Below are positions 14,616-23,899 of a stretch of 64,000 nucleotides of DNA, piece by piece. The notes beneath the pieces were generated by a model. It had not been told where the DNA came from. It made no database searches and saw only the letters and a list, made by a program, of their open reading frames with translations. The stretch covers positions 1 to 64,000 of the forward strand of contig NZ_MSGO01000041.1 in NCBI RefSeq assembly GCF_001929375.1, read 5' to 3'. The DNA is from Actinomyces oris. GTDB taxonomy: Bacteria > Actinomycetota > Actinomycetes > Actinomycetales > Actinomycetaceae. The first letter of the stretch is position 1; each line of letters begins with the position of its first letter. A program made the translations under genes and the position numbers.

Positions 14616-16982
14616 TCAGCTGGCCGCGTCGTCGACCGCCTCACCGAAGTCGGGCACGTCCTGAAGCGTCAGGGTCCCGATGTTTTGGCTGACCAGGCCG
14701 ACGGCGGGGCGCAGGCCCAGCCACCACTGGTGGCGGGGGCGACGGTTGTCGCGGTCGAGGTCGTCGTTCATGCGGTCCAGGGGCTGGTCGGAGACCTTGC
14801 CCCCCAGCAGGCCCACGTAGGAGGCCGTCGGCTCGCCGCGCTTGAGGGCGCCGGCCAGCAGCTCCAGGGAGTAGGAGACGAGCTTGGTCGCCATGAGCCG
14901 GTCGAAGGCTGTGGGGCTGCCGCCCTGCTGCTGGTGGCCCAGGATCGCCTCGCGCACGTCGTAGAGGCCCTTGCCCTCCTCGGCGAAGATGTGGGCCAGG
15001 ACGTCGGTGGTGTAGTTGACGCTGGCCCGCTCGTTGCGGATCACCAGGTAGAGGCTGCGGCCCGAGCGGAAGGACTCCACCATCCGCTCGGAGTCCGCCG
15101 CCAGGCCCTTGAGCGTGATGCCCTCCTCGTTGAGGTAGACCTTCTCCGCGCCGGTGGCCAGGCCCGACATCAGGGACAGGTAGCCGCACTTGCGGCCCAT
15201 GACCTCGGCGACGAAGCAGCGGTGGGAGGCCGCCGCGGAGAGCTTGATGGAGTCCAGGGCCACCACCGCGTTGTTGAGGGCCGTGTCGGTGCCGATGCTC
15301 AGCTCGGAGCCGGGCAGGTTGTTGTCGATGGAGGCGGGCACGCACACGATCGGGATCTGGAAGGCGGGGTAGCGGTCCCGCTCGGTGACCAGGCGGAAGG
15401 CGCTCAGGTAGGCGTTGTAGCCGCCGATGACCAGCAGGGCGTCGATCTCATGGAGCTCGATGGCCCGGCCCAGGGCGTAGAGCTGCTCAATGGTGGGCAC
15501 CTCGCGGCGAGTACCCAGCTGGGCACCGCCGTCACCGACCCAGCCCTCGACGTCGGCCCAGGTCAGCTCGCGGACGTCGCCGTCGAGCAGGCCGGGGAAG
15601 CCGCCGTAGACACCCAGCATCGTGAAGTCGTGGTCGATGCCCAGGCGCACGGCCGCGCGCGCCGCCGTGTTCATCCCCGGGGCCAGGCCGCCGGCGTGGA
15701 TGATGGCGACCCGCTTGGGGCGGTCGGAGGACGACGGCGTCGAGCCCGCGTCGGTGGCCGGCTCGGCGGGAGGCGTGGACATGGTCTCGAACAGCTCGAG
15801 CATCCTGCCGAAGCTGGCCCCGCGGGCCTGGATCGCCCCGAGGTAGTCGTGGGCGGCCACGAGGTCCTTGACGGCGCGGGTGGCCGCGATCTGCTCCATC
15901 ATCGGCAGACGGCGGATGCGGTTGTGGCGCTCGGCGATGATGACCGGCTCGCTGCCCGGCTCCATGGACACCACCTCGCGGGCGGCGGCGCAGCCCAGCA
16001 GCGTGGACATCCAGCGGTCGTAGGCGCTGGGGCGGCCACCGCGCTGGACGTGACCCAGGATGGTGACGCGGGCGGCCTCACCCAGCTTGTCGGCGATGAC
16101 CTGGCGGACGTCGTCGGCGGTGATGCGGTTGCCCTCACGGTCGGTGGCGCCCTCGGCGACGATCACCATGGACTCGCGGCGCCCGGCCTCCCGGCCCGCC
16201 TGGAGCTTGGAGCACATGTCCTCCTCCCAGTCCTTGCCCGGGGGGAGCTCGGGGACCAGGACGTAGTCACAGCCCCCGGCCACGGCCGCCATGAGGGCCA
16301 GGTAGCCACAGTGGCGGCCCATGACCTCCACGACGAAGGTGCGCTGGTGGGAGGCGGCCGTTGAGGAGATGTCGTCGATGGCCTCCAGGATGCGGTGGAG
16401 GGCCGAGTCGGTGCCGATGGTCATGTCGGCGCCCACCAGATCGTTGTCGATGCTGCCCACCAGGCCGGTCACCATGAGAACGGGGTGGGCGGCCGCCGTC
16501 TCCGCACTGATGTCACCTGCTGCGACGAGCTCCTCGAGCAGGGAGGGCCAGTTCTTGCGGAACTCGTTGGTGCCGGTCAGGGATCCGTCGCCGCCGATGA
16601 CCACGAGCCGGTCGATGCCGTGCTCCAGGAGGTTGCGGGCGGCCGCCAGCTGGCCGGCGCGCTCGCGGAACTCGGCCGAGCGGGCGGTGCCGATGATGGT
16701 GCCGCCGCGTTGGAGGATGGAACCCACCGAGTCCCACTCCAGGGGGCGGATGCCGTCACCCCCGGCCACGGCCCCGGCCCAGCCCTCCATGACCGCGTAG
16801 GGCTTGGCCCCCAGGCGGATGGCGGTGCGCACCACGGCCCGCACGGCCGCGTTCATGCCCTGGGCGTCACCGCCGGAGGTGAGGACCCCGATGCGCAGGG
16901 GCTCGCCGTCCAGGCCGAGCAGCGGGCCGGCCGACGAGCCGGTGGGGGAGGGGACGGTGTCTGAGGACATGGCGGTTGGCAT
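14616..16982 (-). CDS. pfkA: 6-phosphofructokinase, tandem-duplicated (eukaryote-like)
   Basis: Phosphorylates fructose 6-phosphate to fructose 1,6-bisphosphate in glycolysis. The 788-residue chain holds two complete PFK domains, where ordinary bacterial PfkA has about 320 residues. The N-terminal half has all catalytic motifs: GGDAQGMN (37-44), GGDGS (130-134), GSIDND with base Asp about 179, and EVMGRHCGY (219-227). The C-terminal half has GGLAPGMN, GGYNAY in place of GGDGS, and SIDNN in place of SIDND, so it has lost the Mg-binding Asp and looks regulatory. A Ser/Pro/Thr-rich linker joins the halves. This is the architecture of animal and fungal PFK. Glycines at the two ATP/PPi discriminator positions predict ATP as donor. 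ATG 16982 is chosen because GAAGGA lies eight bases upstream; 17042 is the first in-frame start. Confidence 0.93.
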   Translation of the reverse strand: MPTAMSSDTVPSPTGSSAGPLLGLDGEPLRIGVLTSGGDAQGMNAAVRAVVRTAIRLGAKPYAVMEGWAGAVAGGDGIRPLEWDSVGSILQRGGTIIGTARSAEFRERAGQLAAARNLLEHGIDRLVVIGGDGSLTGTNEFRKNWPSLLEELVAAGDISAETAAAHPVLMVTGLVGSIDNDLVGADMTIGTDSALHRILEAIDDISSTAASHQRTFVVEVMGRHCGYLALMAAVAGGCDYVLVPELPPGKDWEEDMCSKLQAGREAGRRESMVIVAEGATDREGNRITADDVRQVIADKLGEAARVTILGHVQRGGRPSAYDRWMSTLLGCAAAREVVSMEPGSEPVIIAERHNRIRRLPMMEQIAATRAVKDLVAAHDYLGAIQARGASFGRMLELFETMSTPPAEPATDAGSTPSSSDRPKRVAIIHAGGLAPGMNTAARAAVRLGIDHDFTMLGVYGGFPGLLDGDVRELTWADVEGWVGDGGAQLGTRREVPTIEQLYALGRAIELHEIDALLVIGGYNAYLSAFRLVTERDRYPAFQIPIVCVPASIDNNLPGSELSIGTDTALNNAVVALDSIKLSAAASHRCFVAEVMGRKCGYLSLMSGLATGAEKVYLNEEGITLKGLAADSERMVESFRSGRSLYLVIRNERASVNYTTDVLAHIFAEEGKGLYDVREAILGHQQQGGSPTAFDRLMATKLVSYSLELLAGALKRGEPTASYVGLLGGKVSDQPLDRMNDDLDRDNRRPRHQWWLGLRPAVGLVSQNIGTLTLQDVPDFGEAVDDAAS

Positions 16983-17165
16983 GTGGGGTCCTTCCCTGGG
17001 ATCGCCGGTGGGCCTGGCTCCCGGCGTCGTCCGGGAGGGCATCAGTCCATATTGTTGCTGGTGAGCGCCGCCACGTCATCCGCCTGTGGTCCCAGAAGCG
17101 TTTCCTGGCCGCGGCATCCGCACATTCGCCGGTTCCCGGTGAGCCCCAGGAGAAGGGGAGCGATG

Positions 17166-17194
17166 TGTCCCCCTGCTTTGGGAACAGGGGGACA
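17166..17194 (-). terminator. Hairpin, 10-bp perfect stem, after the 46-residue ORF
   Basis: TGTCCCCCTG pairs with CAGGGGGACA around a nine-base loop. It lies 22 bp past the stop of the small minus-strand ORF and before pfkA. There is no U-tract, so termination is likely rather than certain; it could also be a partial attenuator into pfkA. Confidence 0.5.
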
Positions 17195-17215
17195 GTAGGT
17201 CCACGGGCTAAGGAG

Positions 17216-17356
17216 CTACCGGTCGCTGCGGGCGCGGAGGCTGTGGGCCCCGGCGTCGAGGGCGCGCTTGCGTCGTCGGCCCCACCGCCTGCCGCTCCAG
17301 AGACCGAGCAGCACCATGGCGCCGACCAGCACGCTCGTCACGGTCAGTGAGGGCAT
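17216..17356 (-). CDS. Small single-span membrane protein, 46 residues
   Basis: This short frame begins at ATG 17356, six bases after a GGGAGG ribosome-binding site, and ends at TAG 17216. The product has one hydrophobic segment (residues 3-20, LTVTSVLVGAMVLLGLW) followed by a strongly basic cytosolic tail (RRWGRRRKR) and ends LRARSDR. Third positions are GC-rich as in real genes. It sits on the same strand as pfkA and upstream of it, separated by a hairpin. I do not recognise a family. The N-out/C-in topology with an Arg-rich tail is common among small membrane regulators and toxins, but no function can be assigned. The main alternative is chance coding in a GC-rich spacer; the good ribosome-binding site argues against that. 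Confidence 0.5.
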   Translation of the reverse strand: MPSLTVTSVLVGAMVLLGLWSGRRWGRRRKRALDAGAHSLRARSDR

Positions 17357-17403
17357 GACTGCCTCCCCTCTCTCGAGCCCCTCGTGTCAACCCATGATAA
17401 TTC

Positions 17404-17420
17404 CCGTGCGCGGCGCACGG
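17404..17420. promoter_or_regulatory. 17-bp perfect dyad (CCGTGCGC-N1-GCGCACGG)
   Basis: Eight-base arms with a single central base. It lies 48 bp upstream of the small minus-strand ORF and just left of the 103-bp palindrome. The size and symmetry fit a homodimeric repressor operator; a fold-back element is the alternative. Confidence 0.4.
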
Positions 17421-17430
17421 CCCTGGAACC

Positions 17431-17533
17431 AGGACGTACATCCCGAACGAGGACTGCGATCTCCCCCAGACGACTGGGGTCTGACCTCAGTCATCTGGAG
17501 GAAGACGCAGTCCTCGTGGGGAAAGTACGTCCT
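17431..17533. repeat. 103-bp imperfect palindrome upstream of sucCD
   Basis: The sequence is self-complementary around T 17482: about 42 of 51 position pairs match, with uninterrupted runs at both outer ends (17431-17439 with 17525-17533, and 17447-17458 with 17506-17517) and near the centre. There is no loop. It lies in the roughly 370-bp gap between the small minus-strand ORF and sucC. It may be a paired protein-binding site, a long RNA hairpin, or a degraded miniature inverted-repeat element. No second copy was noticed in the window. Confidence 0.7.
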
Positions 17534-17652
17534 CGACGGCGCTCGTGGCCGGCGGAGGCCCCGGCACGCCCCATCGAGACGCGGCGACCACGTTGCGTGA
17601 GACTCCGTCGCCTCGCGCCCGTGTCCACCCTCCTGACCGGCCAACGGGACGT

Positions 17653-17658
17653 TAGGCT
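17653..17658 (+). promoter_or_regulatory. Candidate -10 element (TAGGCT) for sucCD
   Basis: TAGGCT matches the hexamer found before several leaderless genes here, but it lies 70 bp before the sucC ATG and sucC has its own Shine-Dalgarno. No good -35 is seen 16-18 bases upstream. Confidence 0.3.
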
Positions 17659-17728
17659 CATCATTGGCGCCTGCCCGGCGTTGGCCCGCGCCCGCAAGCC
17701 ATCCACATGCCCCGAGAGGATCAGCTGC

Positions 17729-18934
17729 ATGGATCTGTACGAATACCAGGCCAGGAACCTGTTCCGCCAGCACGGCGTCCCCGTGCTCGACGGCGCGGTG
17801 GCCACGACCCCCGAGGAGGCGCGCAGCGCGGCGCAGTCCCTCCTGGAGGCGGGTAGCGAGCTGGTGGTCGTCAAGGCCCAGGTCAAGACCGGCGGCCGCG
17901 GCAAGGCCGGCGGCGTCAAGCTCGCCCGCACCGCAGACGAGGCCGAGGCCCGCGCCCGCGACATCCTGGGCATGGATATCAAGGGCCACACGGTGCGCGC
18001 CGTCCTCATCTCCGACGGCGTCGACCTCGACGCCGAGTACTACTTCTCCATCCTCCTGGACCGCGCCGAGCGCCAGTACCTGGCGATGTGCTCGCGCGAG
18101 GGCGGCATGGACATCGAGACCCTCGCGACCGAGCGCCCCGAGGCCCTGGCCCGCGTCGGCATCGACCCGCTCGAGGGCATCACCCCCGCCGTCGCCCACC
18201 GGATCGTCGAGGCCGCGGGCTTCGAGGCCGGGCCCCTGGCCGACGAGGTCGCCGCCGTCATCGAACGCCTCTGGGAGGTCTTCACCGCCGAGGACGCCAC
18301 CCTTGTGGAGGTCAACCCCCTGGTCAAGGCCGCTGACGGCCGCATCATCGCCCTGGACGGCAAGGTCACCCTCGACGACAACTCCCGCTTCCGCCACCCC
18401 GCCCACGCCGATCTCGTCGACAACGCCGCCACCGACCCCCTCGAGACTCGCGCCCGTGAGGCCGGCCTCAACTACGTGCGCCTCGAGGGCCAGGTCGGGG
18501 TCCTGGGCAACGGCGCCGGCCTGGTCATGTCCACCCTCGACGTCGTCGCCGGTGCCGGCGAGCGCCACGGCGGCATGAGGCCCGCCAACTTCCTCGACCT
18601 GGGAGGCGGGTCATCGGCCGAGCTCATGGCCACCGGCCTGGAGGTCGTCGCCTCCGACCCCCAGGTGCGCGCCATCCTCGTCAACGTCTTCGGCGGCATC
18701 ACCTCCTGCGACACCGTCGCCCGGGGCATCGTGACCGCCGTCGAGTCCCTGGGAGGGCTGCCCAAGCCCGTCGTCGTGCGCCTGGACGGCAACAACGCCG
18801 ACACCGGTCGCGCCATCCTGGCCGACGCCGCCATCGAGGGCGTCACCGTCGTCGACACCATGGACGGGGCCGCCGACGTCGTCACCGCCATCGCCGAGAA
18901 GATCAGCGGCCGGCCCGCTGGCAAGGAGGCCTGA
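17729..18934 (+). CDS. sucC: Succinyl-CoA synthetase, beta subunit
   Basis: Beta subunit (401 residues) of succinyl-CoA:CoA ligase, which interconverts succinyl-CoA and succinate with nucleotide triphosphate formation. It begins MDLYEYQARNLFRQHGVPV, the conserved N-terminus of the ATP-grasp domain. GGRGKAGGVKLA follows near residue 50, then VEVNPL, NGAGLVMSTLD and NVFGGITSCD in the C-terminal CoA-ligase domain. ATG 17729 is preceded by AGAGGA at a good distance; the frame is open further upstream but unconserved. It is followed after 3 bp by sucD, so the two form one operon. Nucleotide preference (ATP or GTP) is not decided. Confidence 0.96.
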   Translation: MDLYEYQARNLFRQHGVPVLDGAVATTPEEARSAAQSLLEAGSELVVVKAQVKTGGRGKAGGVKLARTADEAEARARDILGMDIKGHTVRAVLISDGVDLDAEYYFSILLDRAERQYLAMCSREGGMDIETLATERPEALARVGIDPLEGITPAVAHRIVEAAGFEAGPLADEVAAVIERLWEVFTAEDATLVEVNPLVKAADGRIIALDGKVTLDDNSRFRHPAHADLVDNAATDPLETRAREAGLNYVRLEGQVGVLGNGAGLVMSTLDVVAGAGERHGGMRPANFLDLGGGSSAELMATGLEVVASDPQVRAILVNVFGGITSCDTVARGIVTAVESLGGLPKPVVVRLDGNNADTGRAILADAAIEGVTVVDTMDGAADVVTAIAEKISGRPAGKEA

Positions 18935-18937
18935 GAC

Positions 18938-19879
18938 ATGAGCATCTTCCTGACTGAGACCGACCGCGTCATCGTCCAGGGCATGACCGGCTCCGAGGGC
19001 CGCAAGCACACCACCCGCATGCTCTCGGCCGGCACGAAGGTCGTCGCCGGCGTCAACCCCCGCAAGGCAGGCACCACCGTCACCTTCGACGTCGCCCCCA
19101 TCGGCCCCGGAGCCGGCGAGGTCCAGGCCGGAACCGTCGAGGTCCCCGTCTACGGCACCGTCGCCGAGGCCAGGCAGGCCACCGGCGCCGAGGTGAGCGT
19201 CGTCTTCGTCCCACCCGCCTTCGCCAAGGACGCCGTCGTCGAGGCCGTCGACGCCGGAGTGCGCCTCCTCGTCGTCATCACCGAGGGCATCCCGGTGGCC
19301 GACGCCACCTGGATGCGCGCCTACGCGGCCGACCACGGCGTGCAGATCATCGGCCCCAACTGCCCCGGCATCATCTCCCCGGCCCGCTCCAACGTGGGCA
19401 TCACCCCGCCCGACATCACCGGCCCCGGCCCCCTGGGACTGGTCTCCAAGTCCGGGACCCTCACCTACCAGCTCATGCACGAGCTGTCCGATCTGGGCTT
19501 CACCACCTGCATCGGCATCGGCGGGGACCCGGTGGTCGGCACCACCCACATCGACGCCCTGGCCGCCTTCGAGACCGACCCCGACACCCGCCTGGTCGTC
19601 ATGATCGGTGAGATCGGGGGCGACGCCGAGGAGCGGGCCGCAACCTACATTCGCGAGCACATGACCAAGCCGGTCGTCGCCTACGTCGCCGGCTTCACCG
19701 CCCCCGAGGGCCGCACCATGGGGCACGCCGGCGCCATCGTCTCCGGCTCCTCGGGCACCGCGGAGGCCAAGAGGATCGCGCTGGAGGCCGCCGGCGTCCG
19801 GGTGGGGCGCACCCCCAGCCAGACCGCTGAGATCGCTCGCGAGCTCTACCGGGCCCTGGCCGGTGAGGTGAGCGCTTGA
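18938..19879 (+). CDS. sucD: Succinyl-CoA synthetase, alpha subunit
   Basis: Alpha subunit (313 residues) with an N-terminal Rossmann CoA-binding domain and the phosphohistidine site. Visible motifs: VQGMTGSEG near the N-terminus, [28 protein letters not shown] and [10 protein letters not shown], in which the His is the transiently phosphorylated residue. It lies three bases after sucC. Its stop overlaps the TTG start of the next gene by four bases, so three genes are translationally coupled. In a fermentative actinomycete the enzyme may run in either direction between succinyl-CoA and succinate. Confidence 0.96.
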   Translation: MSIFLTETDRVIVQGMTGSEGRKHTTRMLSAGTKVVAGVNPRKAGTTVTFDVAPIGPGAGEVQAGTVEVPVYGTVAEARQATGAEVSVVFVPPAFAKDAVVEAVDAGVRLLVVITEGIPVADATWMRAYAADHGVQIIGPNCPGIISPARSNVGITPPDITGPGPLGLVSKSGTLTYQLMHELSDLGFTTCIGIGGDPVVGTTHIDALAAFETDPDTRLVVMIGEIGGDAEERAATYIREHMTKPVVAYVAGFTAPEGRTMGHAGAIVSGSSGTAEAKRIALEAAGVRVGRTPSQTAEIARELYRALAGEVSA

Positions 19880-21153
19880 GCCTGGCGCGGCAGCGAGCCA
19901 CCGGCCTGGCGTCCTGGGCCCTGTGGTCCCTGCGCGTGGGGGTCGAGTCGGTCGGCCTGGTCTGGCTGGTGGTGGTGCTGGCGACGATCGCCGTGTCCAA
20001 GGCGGCCTCCGGTCTCAACGCCGCGGCCATCCTGAGCGCGGGCGACGCCCTGCACACCGGGACCGCCCTGTGGAGCCTCGGCTTCGGGGGGACGGTGTCT
20101 CTGTCCTCCGAGGATGACGGCGTGCTCAGCCTGCCGCTGCTGGGGCTCACCCTGGTGCAGGCGGGGTGGACCTGGTTCTGTGTGCGACGAGCCCACCCCT
20201 CCCGGCCGGCAGCCGGGGCGGCCATCGTCCTCGCCGCGACCGTCGTCGCGGTCCTGGCCTGCCTCACCGGCCCCGCCGGGCTGGACACCTGGCCCGCCGT
20301 CGTCGGCATCGCCCTGCTCACGGGCGCCATCGTCGCCATCCAGCTCCTGCGCGCCGGCCACCACTGGCCGCCCCTGACCCACTGGTGGGACCGCCGACCC
20401 CACTGGCTGGGACCGTCCCTGTCACTGGCCTACGGGGCCGCGCGGGCCCTGAGCCTGCTGAGCCTGCTGGTGGTGGTCGTGGCCGTCTTCAACGGCGCCG
20501 GCCGGGTCTCGGTCCTGCACGACTCCCTGGCCAGGGACGGCTTCGTCGCGATGGGCGGCCTGATCCTGCTTCAGGCCGGCTGGGTGCCGACCATGGTCAT
20601 CTGGGCCTGCTCCTGGCTCATCGGTGCCGGTTTCAGCGTGGGCACGGGCACCGTCTTCGCTCCCGACCGGGTGGTGGCCGGCCCCGTCCCGCGCCTGCCG
20701 CTGCTGGGGATGCTGCCGTCGACGCCGCTGAGCAGCGTGGGCCTGTGGCTGCCCCTGGTGGTGACGGTCGGCGCCATGGTGGCCGCCTGGCGGCGTCGGG
20801 AGGTGCTCAACGCCCTGCGGGTGCGCTACGCCCTGAGCGCCGCAGGCCTGGCCGCCCTCCTCGTGTCCGGCGGCGTGGGCCTGCTGTGCCTGGCCGCCTC
20901 CGGGGCCGTGGGCCCGGACCGGATGACCACCGTCGGCCCGCTGGTCCTCTACACCGTCATCCTCGTCTTCGTCGAGGTCGGTGTCGGACTGGCCTCCATG
21001 GCCGTCCTGGCCCACCCCTACACGCGCACCTGGGCCCGTAACACCCTGCCCGAGTCGGTCCTGCCGGCGCCCTACCGGCGCCACGATGCGCGTGAGGGCG
21101 TCGTCGATGAGGAGGACAATGAGGAAGACACTGAAGCGGACGGCGAGGCGTGA
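19876..21153 (+). CDS. DUF6350 multi-pass membrane protein
   Basis: Integral membrane protein of 425 residues with about ten hydrophobic segments and a short, strongly acidic C-terminal tail ([14 protein letters not shown]). Position just after sucCD and overall layout match DUF6350, a family found at this site in many actinobacteria and of unknown function. The start TTG 19876 overlaps the sucD stop (TTGA), so translation is probably coupled. No signal peptide beyond the first membrane segment and no catalytic motif is evident. It ends nine bases from the convergent gene at 21163. Confidence 0.75.
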   Translation: MSLARQRATGLASWALWSLRVGVESVGLVWLVVVLATIAVSKAASGLNAAAILSAGDALHTGTALWSLGFGGTVSLSSEDDGVLSLPLLGLTLVQAGWTWFCVRRAHPSRPAAGAAIVLAATVVAVLACLTGPAGLDTWPAVVGIALLTGAIVAIQLLRAGHHWPPLTHWWDRRPHWLGPSLSLAYGAARALSLLSLLVVVVAVFNGAGRVSVLHDSLARDGFVAMGGLILLQAGWVPTMVIWACSWLIGAGFSVGTGTVFAPDRVVAGPVPRLPLLGMLPSTPLSSVGLWLPLVVTVGAMVAAWRRREVLNALRVRYALSAAGLAALLVSGGVGLLCLAASGAVGPDRMTTVGPLVLYTVILVFVEVGVGLASMAVLAHPYTRTWARNTLPESVLPAPYRRHDAREGVVDEEDNEEDTEADGEA

Positions 21154-21162
21154 GCCAGCGAG

Positions 21163-23658
21163 TCAGCGAGCCGCCGTGCTCGCGCCGCTCAGGGCACTGA
21201 CGGCGGCATCCACACCCTCGACCAGCTCGGGCGTCACCGCCAGGAGCGCGGTCCCGGCCCGGTAGGTCATCCCAGGGATGGGGGTGTAGAGGACATTCGC
21301 CTCCAGGAGCGCGCGCCCCTCCTTGATGGCCTGCCACAGCTCGGGATTCTCCCGGAAGAACCGCGCGACGCGCTCGTCGCAGGCCAGGTGCTCCAGAACG
21401 TTGTCGGCCGACTTGTGCGCTGCCCGCCCCGGCAGCCTGCGGGGAGGAATGTCGGTCTCGTCGTCGTCATCAATGGTGGGGGCGGCCCCCTGGTACTCGA
21501 CGACGACCAGCTGGTTCCCGGCGGGGGAGAGCGCCAGGGCGTGGACGGGGCTGTCCACCGGCCGCTGGTCGATGGCCTCGCCCCGGAAGTCGTCGGTGAT
21601 CCGCAAGCCCTCCAGGATGGCGAACTGCTCGCCGCTACCGGTGTTGAGGCGGCGCGTCAGGCCCAGGATCTCGGCCTGCTGCTCCGACACCGAGGCGGCC
21701 AGGTCGCGCATCTGTCTGACGACCTGGGAGTCGGCCCCGGAGTCGGCCAGATCGGCGACGGTCTCATCGATCCGGCTGGGCTCCAGGGCATCGACGCCGG
21801 TAACGCCCAGGGACTCGGCGAGCCGGCGAAGGCGCGTGATATCGGCCTCGACCGCCACCTGCCGTTTGGTACGCGCCGTGAACAGCGCCTGGCTCTCGGA
21901 GAAGCTCTCAGCGCCCCGGATCCGCCGGTTGACGGAGAGCTCGGCGGCCAGGTCGGTACCGCCCCCGGCGGGGCTGGCGCTCAGGGCCGAGCGCGGCATG
22001 TAGGTCATGGCGAAGTCCAGCAGTGCCAGGCACGCCTGCCCCGGCGTGAGAGTGAGCAGGTGACTGACGAGGCTGCTCGACGACGGTGCCGTGCTGATGC
22101 GGCGCCCCGGCGCCCCCAGCGTCAGGACGAGGGACAGGCTCATGGCCACCGCGGTCAGCGCGCCGATCGCGTAGAGGAGCCCCTGGGTGCCGCTCAGGTC
22201 GCTCCACCACTGGGAGACCAGGCGCGGCAGGGCGGAGAGGAACAGGTCGTCCTCGGTCTCCTTGAGCTCGGGGGCGAGCTGCCAGACGGTGCGCACCTCG
22301 TACATGCAGCACAGGAGGAACAGCACGACACTGACCACCAGGATCCCCAGGCGGAAGCCCTGGCGGGCATTGGGCTCAGTGCCTGGCGTCGTGGCCTCCA
22401 TGGCATCGGCCCGCACGCCGCGCACCTGCTCTGCCGTGGCCCGCCCCGCCCGCATGGCGTCGAGACGGCCCTGGCGCAGGTCCCCGTAGGCGTCCCAGGT
22501 GACGGCCAGGTCGCCCCAGGTGAAGTTCGCCAGCGCCACCACTGAGACGATGAGCGCGCGCGCGAAGGGCGGCGCCTCGGTGAGGTTGGGGTAGCGGGGA
22601 GCCGGTGCCCCGGCCACCGTCCAGCCGTGCACGCCCGCGTAGGCGCGACGGTGGGCGTCCAGGAGCAGGCAGGCGGCCATGAGGATGACGGACAGGGGGA
22701 TGGCGCTCATGCCCCCACCGTTGATCCTCCACAGGAACATCAGCAGCGCCGGGAAACCGCCGCCGGAGTCGCTCTGGCCGAGCTGCTGGGCGATCCTGGC
22801 GATGTAGGTGGCGTGGTCACTGACCGACTGCAGGATGACCATCGCCGGCAGGATCCAGGCCACGATCCGCAGCCACACGAGGTTCTTAGCCCCTTCGAAG
22901 GCCGGCGAGTCCTTGAGGCGCCACAGCGTGATCGCCACTGCCACCGCCATCGTGATGTTCGCGGTGCTCACCTGGTTGCTGACGGCCAGGACGTTGCTGT
23001 TCTCCTGAGTCATTGACCCCGAGGTCCACGGGTTGAAGGAGAAGGGCAGGCGCCCGTTGCCCAGGACCGAGGAGAGCAGGCTGTTCTCCTCAAGGGCCCG
23101 AACACCGTCATTGAGGGCCGTCAGACCGCCGCCGGCGGCGAAGCCCAGCAGCGCCCAGTCGGAGGCCGCCAGGCGGCGCATCCGCCCCGGCGCCAGGAAG
23201 ACCACGAGCACCAGGGGCACCAGCGGGCTGAGAACCTCCAACGCAATGGTCAGGGCGATGCTCATCCCGTTACCCATGACGGACAGTCCTGCGCGCGTGC
23301 GCACCGAGCTCATGGTGACGGCCACGACGAGCGACCAGGCGGCGCCGACGCCGTACATGAGCAGCACCGAGCGCCAGCTGATGGTGCGGGTGCGCGCCAG
23401 GAGGGCCACCACCATGAGGCACACGGTCATGAAGGCCGCCGGAACGGAGGCGTAGGCCAGCCGCGGCACCATCACCAGGGCGGCGATGAGCAGCGGGATC
23501 ATGAGGGCGTAGGCACCGCGCGCCACCAGGTTCAGGGCACTGGATAACCCCGGGTGGCGGCTCCACCAGCGCCGGTAGGCGGAGGCGGCCTCCTGCCACC
23601 GCTCCGGGGGAGTCCTCCGATATACCGGTGTTGCTGCGATGTTGATGGGCGCAGTCAT
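21163..23658 (-). CDS. Hypothetical polytopic membrane protein with soluble C-terminal domain
   Basis: I do not recognise this 831-residue protein. Residues 1 to about 510 hold about 12 hydrophobic segments, starting with [20 protein letters not shown]. One region ([21 protein letters not shown]) faintly recalls PrsW-type membrane proteases, and a His occurs in SDHATYIAR, but the motif set is not convincing. Residues about 540-831 are soluble. They include a heptad-like stretch ([35 protein letters not shown]) and then a compact domain with [23 protein letters not shown] and [19 protein letters not shown]. The last order recalls PD-(D/E)XK-like nucleases with Gln in place of Lys, which is only a suggestion. 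The start ATG 23658 lacks a Shine-Dalgarno. It stands alone between convergent DUF6350 and divergent purH. Confidence 0.65.
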   Translation of the reverse strand: MTAPINIAATPVYRRTPPERWQEAASAYRRWWSRHPGLSSALNLVARGAYALMIPLLIAALVMVPRLAYASVPAAFMTVCLMVVALLARTRTISWRSVLLMYGVGAAWSLVVAVTMSSVRTRAGLSVMGNGMSIALTIALEVLSPLVPLVLVVFLAPGRMRRLAASDWALLGFAAGGGLTALNDGVRALEENSLLSSVLGNGRLPFSFNPWTSGSMTQENSNVLAVSNQVSTANITMAVAVAITLWRLKDSPAFEGAKNLVWLRIVAWILPAMVILQSVSDHATYIARIAQQLGQSDSGGGFPALLMFLWRINGGGMSAIPLSVILMAACLLLDAHRRAYAGVHGWTVAGAPAPRYPNLTEAPPFARALIVSVVALANFTWGDLAVTWDAYGDLRQGRLDAMRAGRATAEQVRGVRADAMEATTPGTEPNARQGFRLGILVVSVVLFLLCCMYEVRTVWQLAPELKETEDDLFLSALPRLVSQWWSDLSGTQGLLYAIGALTAVAMSLSLVLTLGAPGRRISTAPSSSSLVSHLLTLTPGQACLALLDFAMTYMPRSALSASPAGGGTDLAAELSVNRRIRGAESFSESQALFTARTKRQVAVEADITRLRRLAESLGVTGVDALEPSRIDETVADLADSGADSQVVRQMRDLAASVSEQQAEILGLTRRLNTGSGEQFAILEGLRITDDFRGEAIDQRPVDSPVHALALSPAGNQLVVVEYQGAAPTIDDDDETDIPPRRLPGRAAHKSADNVLEHLACDERVARFFRENPELWQAIKEGRALLEANVLYTPIPGMTYRAGTALLAVTPELVEGVDAAVSALSGASTAAR

Positions 23659-23805
23659 GCTGTGGACTGTATGTCGTCTCTCAAGCCGTCCGCAAGGAAA
23701 CAGGCCGTTCGGTCGGGCGGTTCGCCGGGAGCGACATGGAAAATGTCAGGTCAGGCAGGCGCGGCGCTCTTCTCCGGTGGCGTCGTGGCCCCTACCCGAT
23801 AGGAT

Positions 23806-23899
23806 GGGGGCGGCTGCGACTGGCGAGGGTGGGGCACCACCGGGGAGTGGCCGAGGCCGTCCACGAACGGGACGTCGCCCGCCTGGGCGTCCCGCTTCC
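23806..23899 (+). ncRNA. ZTP riboswitch (pfl motif)
   Basis: The conserved blocks of the ZTP/ZMP-sensing aptamer can be read in order: GCGACTGGCGA at 23816-23826, GGTGGG-loop-CCACCGGGGAG at 23828-23847, a variable pairing region, and CCCGCCTGGGC near 23878-23888. CGGC at 23811 pairs with GCCG after the GGGGAG block, forming P1. It ends about 20 bases before purH ATG 23921, with the purH ribosome-binding site just beyond. PurH consumes ZMP (AICAR), the ligand, so regulation of purH by its own substrate is expected. The sequence alone does not show whether control is by termination or by occlusion of the ribosome-binding site. Confidence 0.92.

Noticed and set aside
13953-16364. 803-residue plus-strand open frame antisense to pfkA
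   Set aside because: It is the complement of the PFK coding frame, rich in Gly, His, Gln and Val with no domain, and PFK motifs on the other strand are unambiguous. Long antisense frames are normal at this GC content.
14616-16982. Eukaryotic contamination as the source of the animal-like PFK
   Set aside because: No introns, GC-rich codons like its neighbours, a bacterial ribosome-binding site, and continuous flanking actinobacterial genes.
21163-23658. Assignment as a PrsW-type protease
   Set aside because: Only a weak match around ALEEN; the second and third motifs of PrsW are not seen in the right order.
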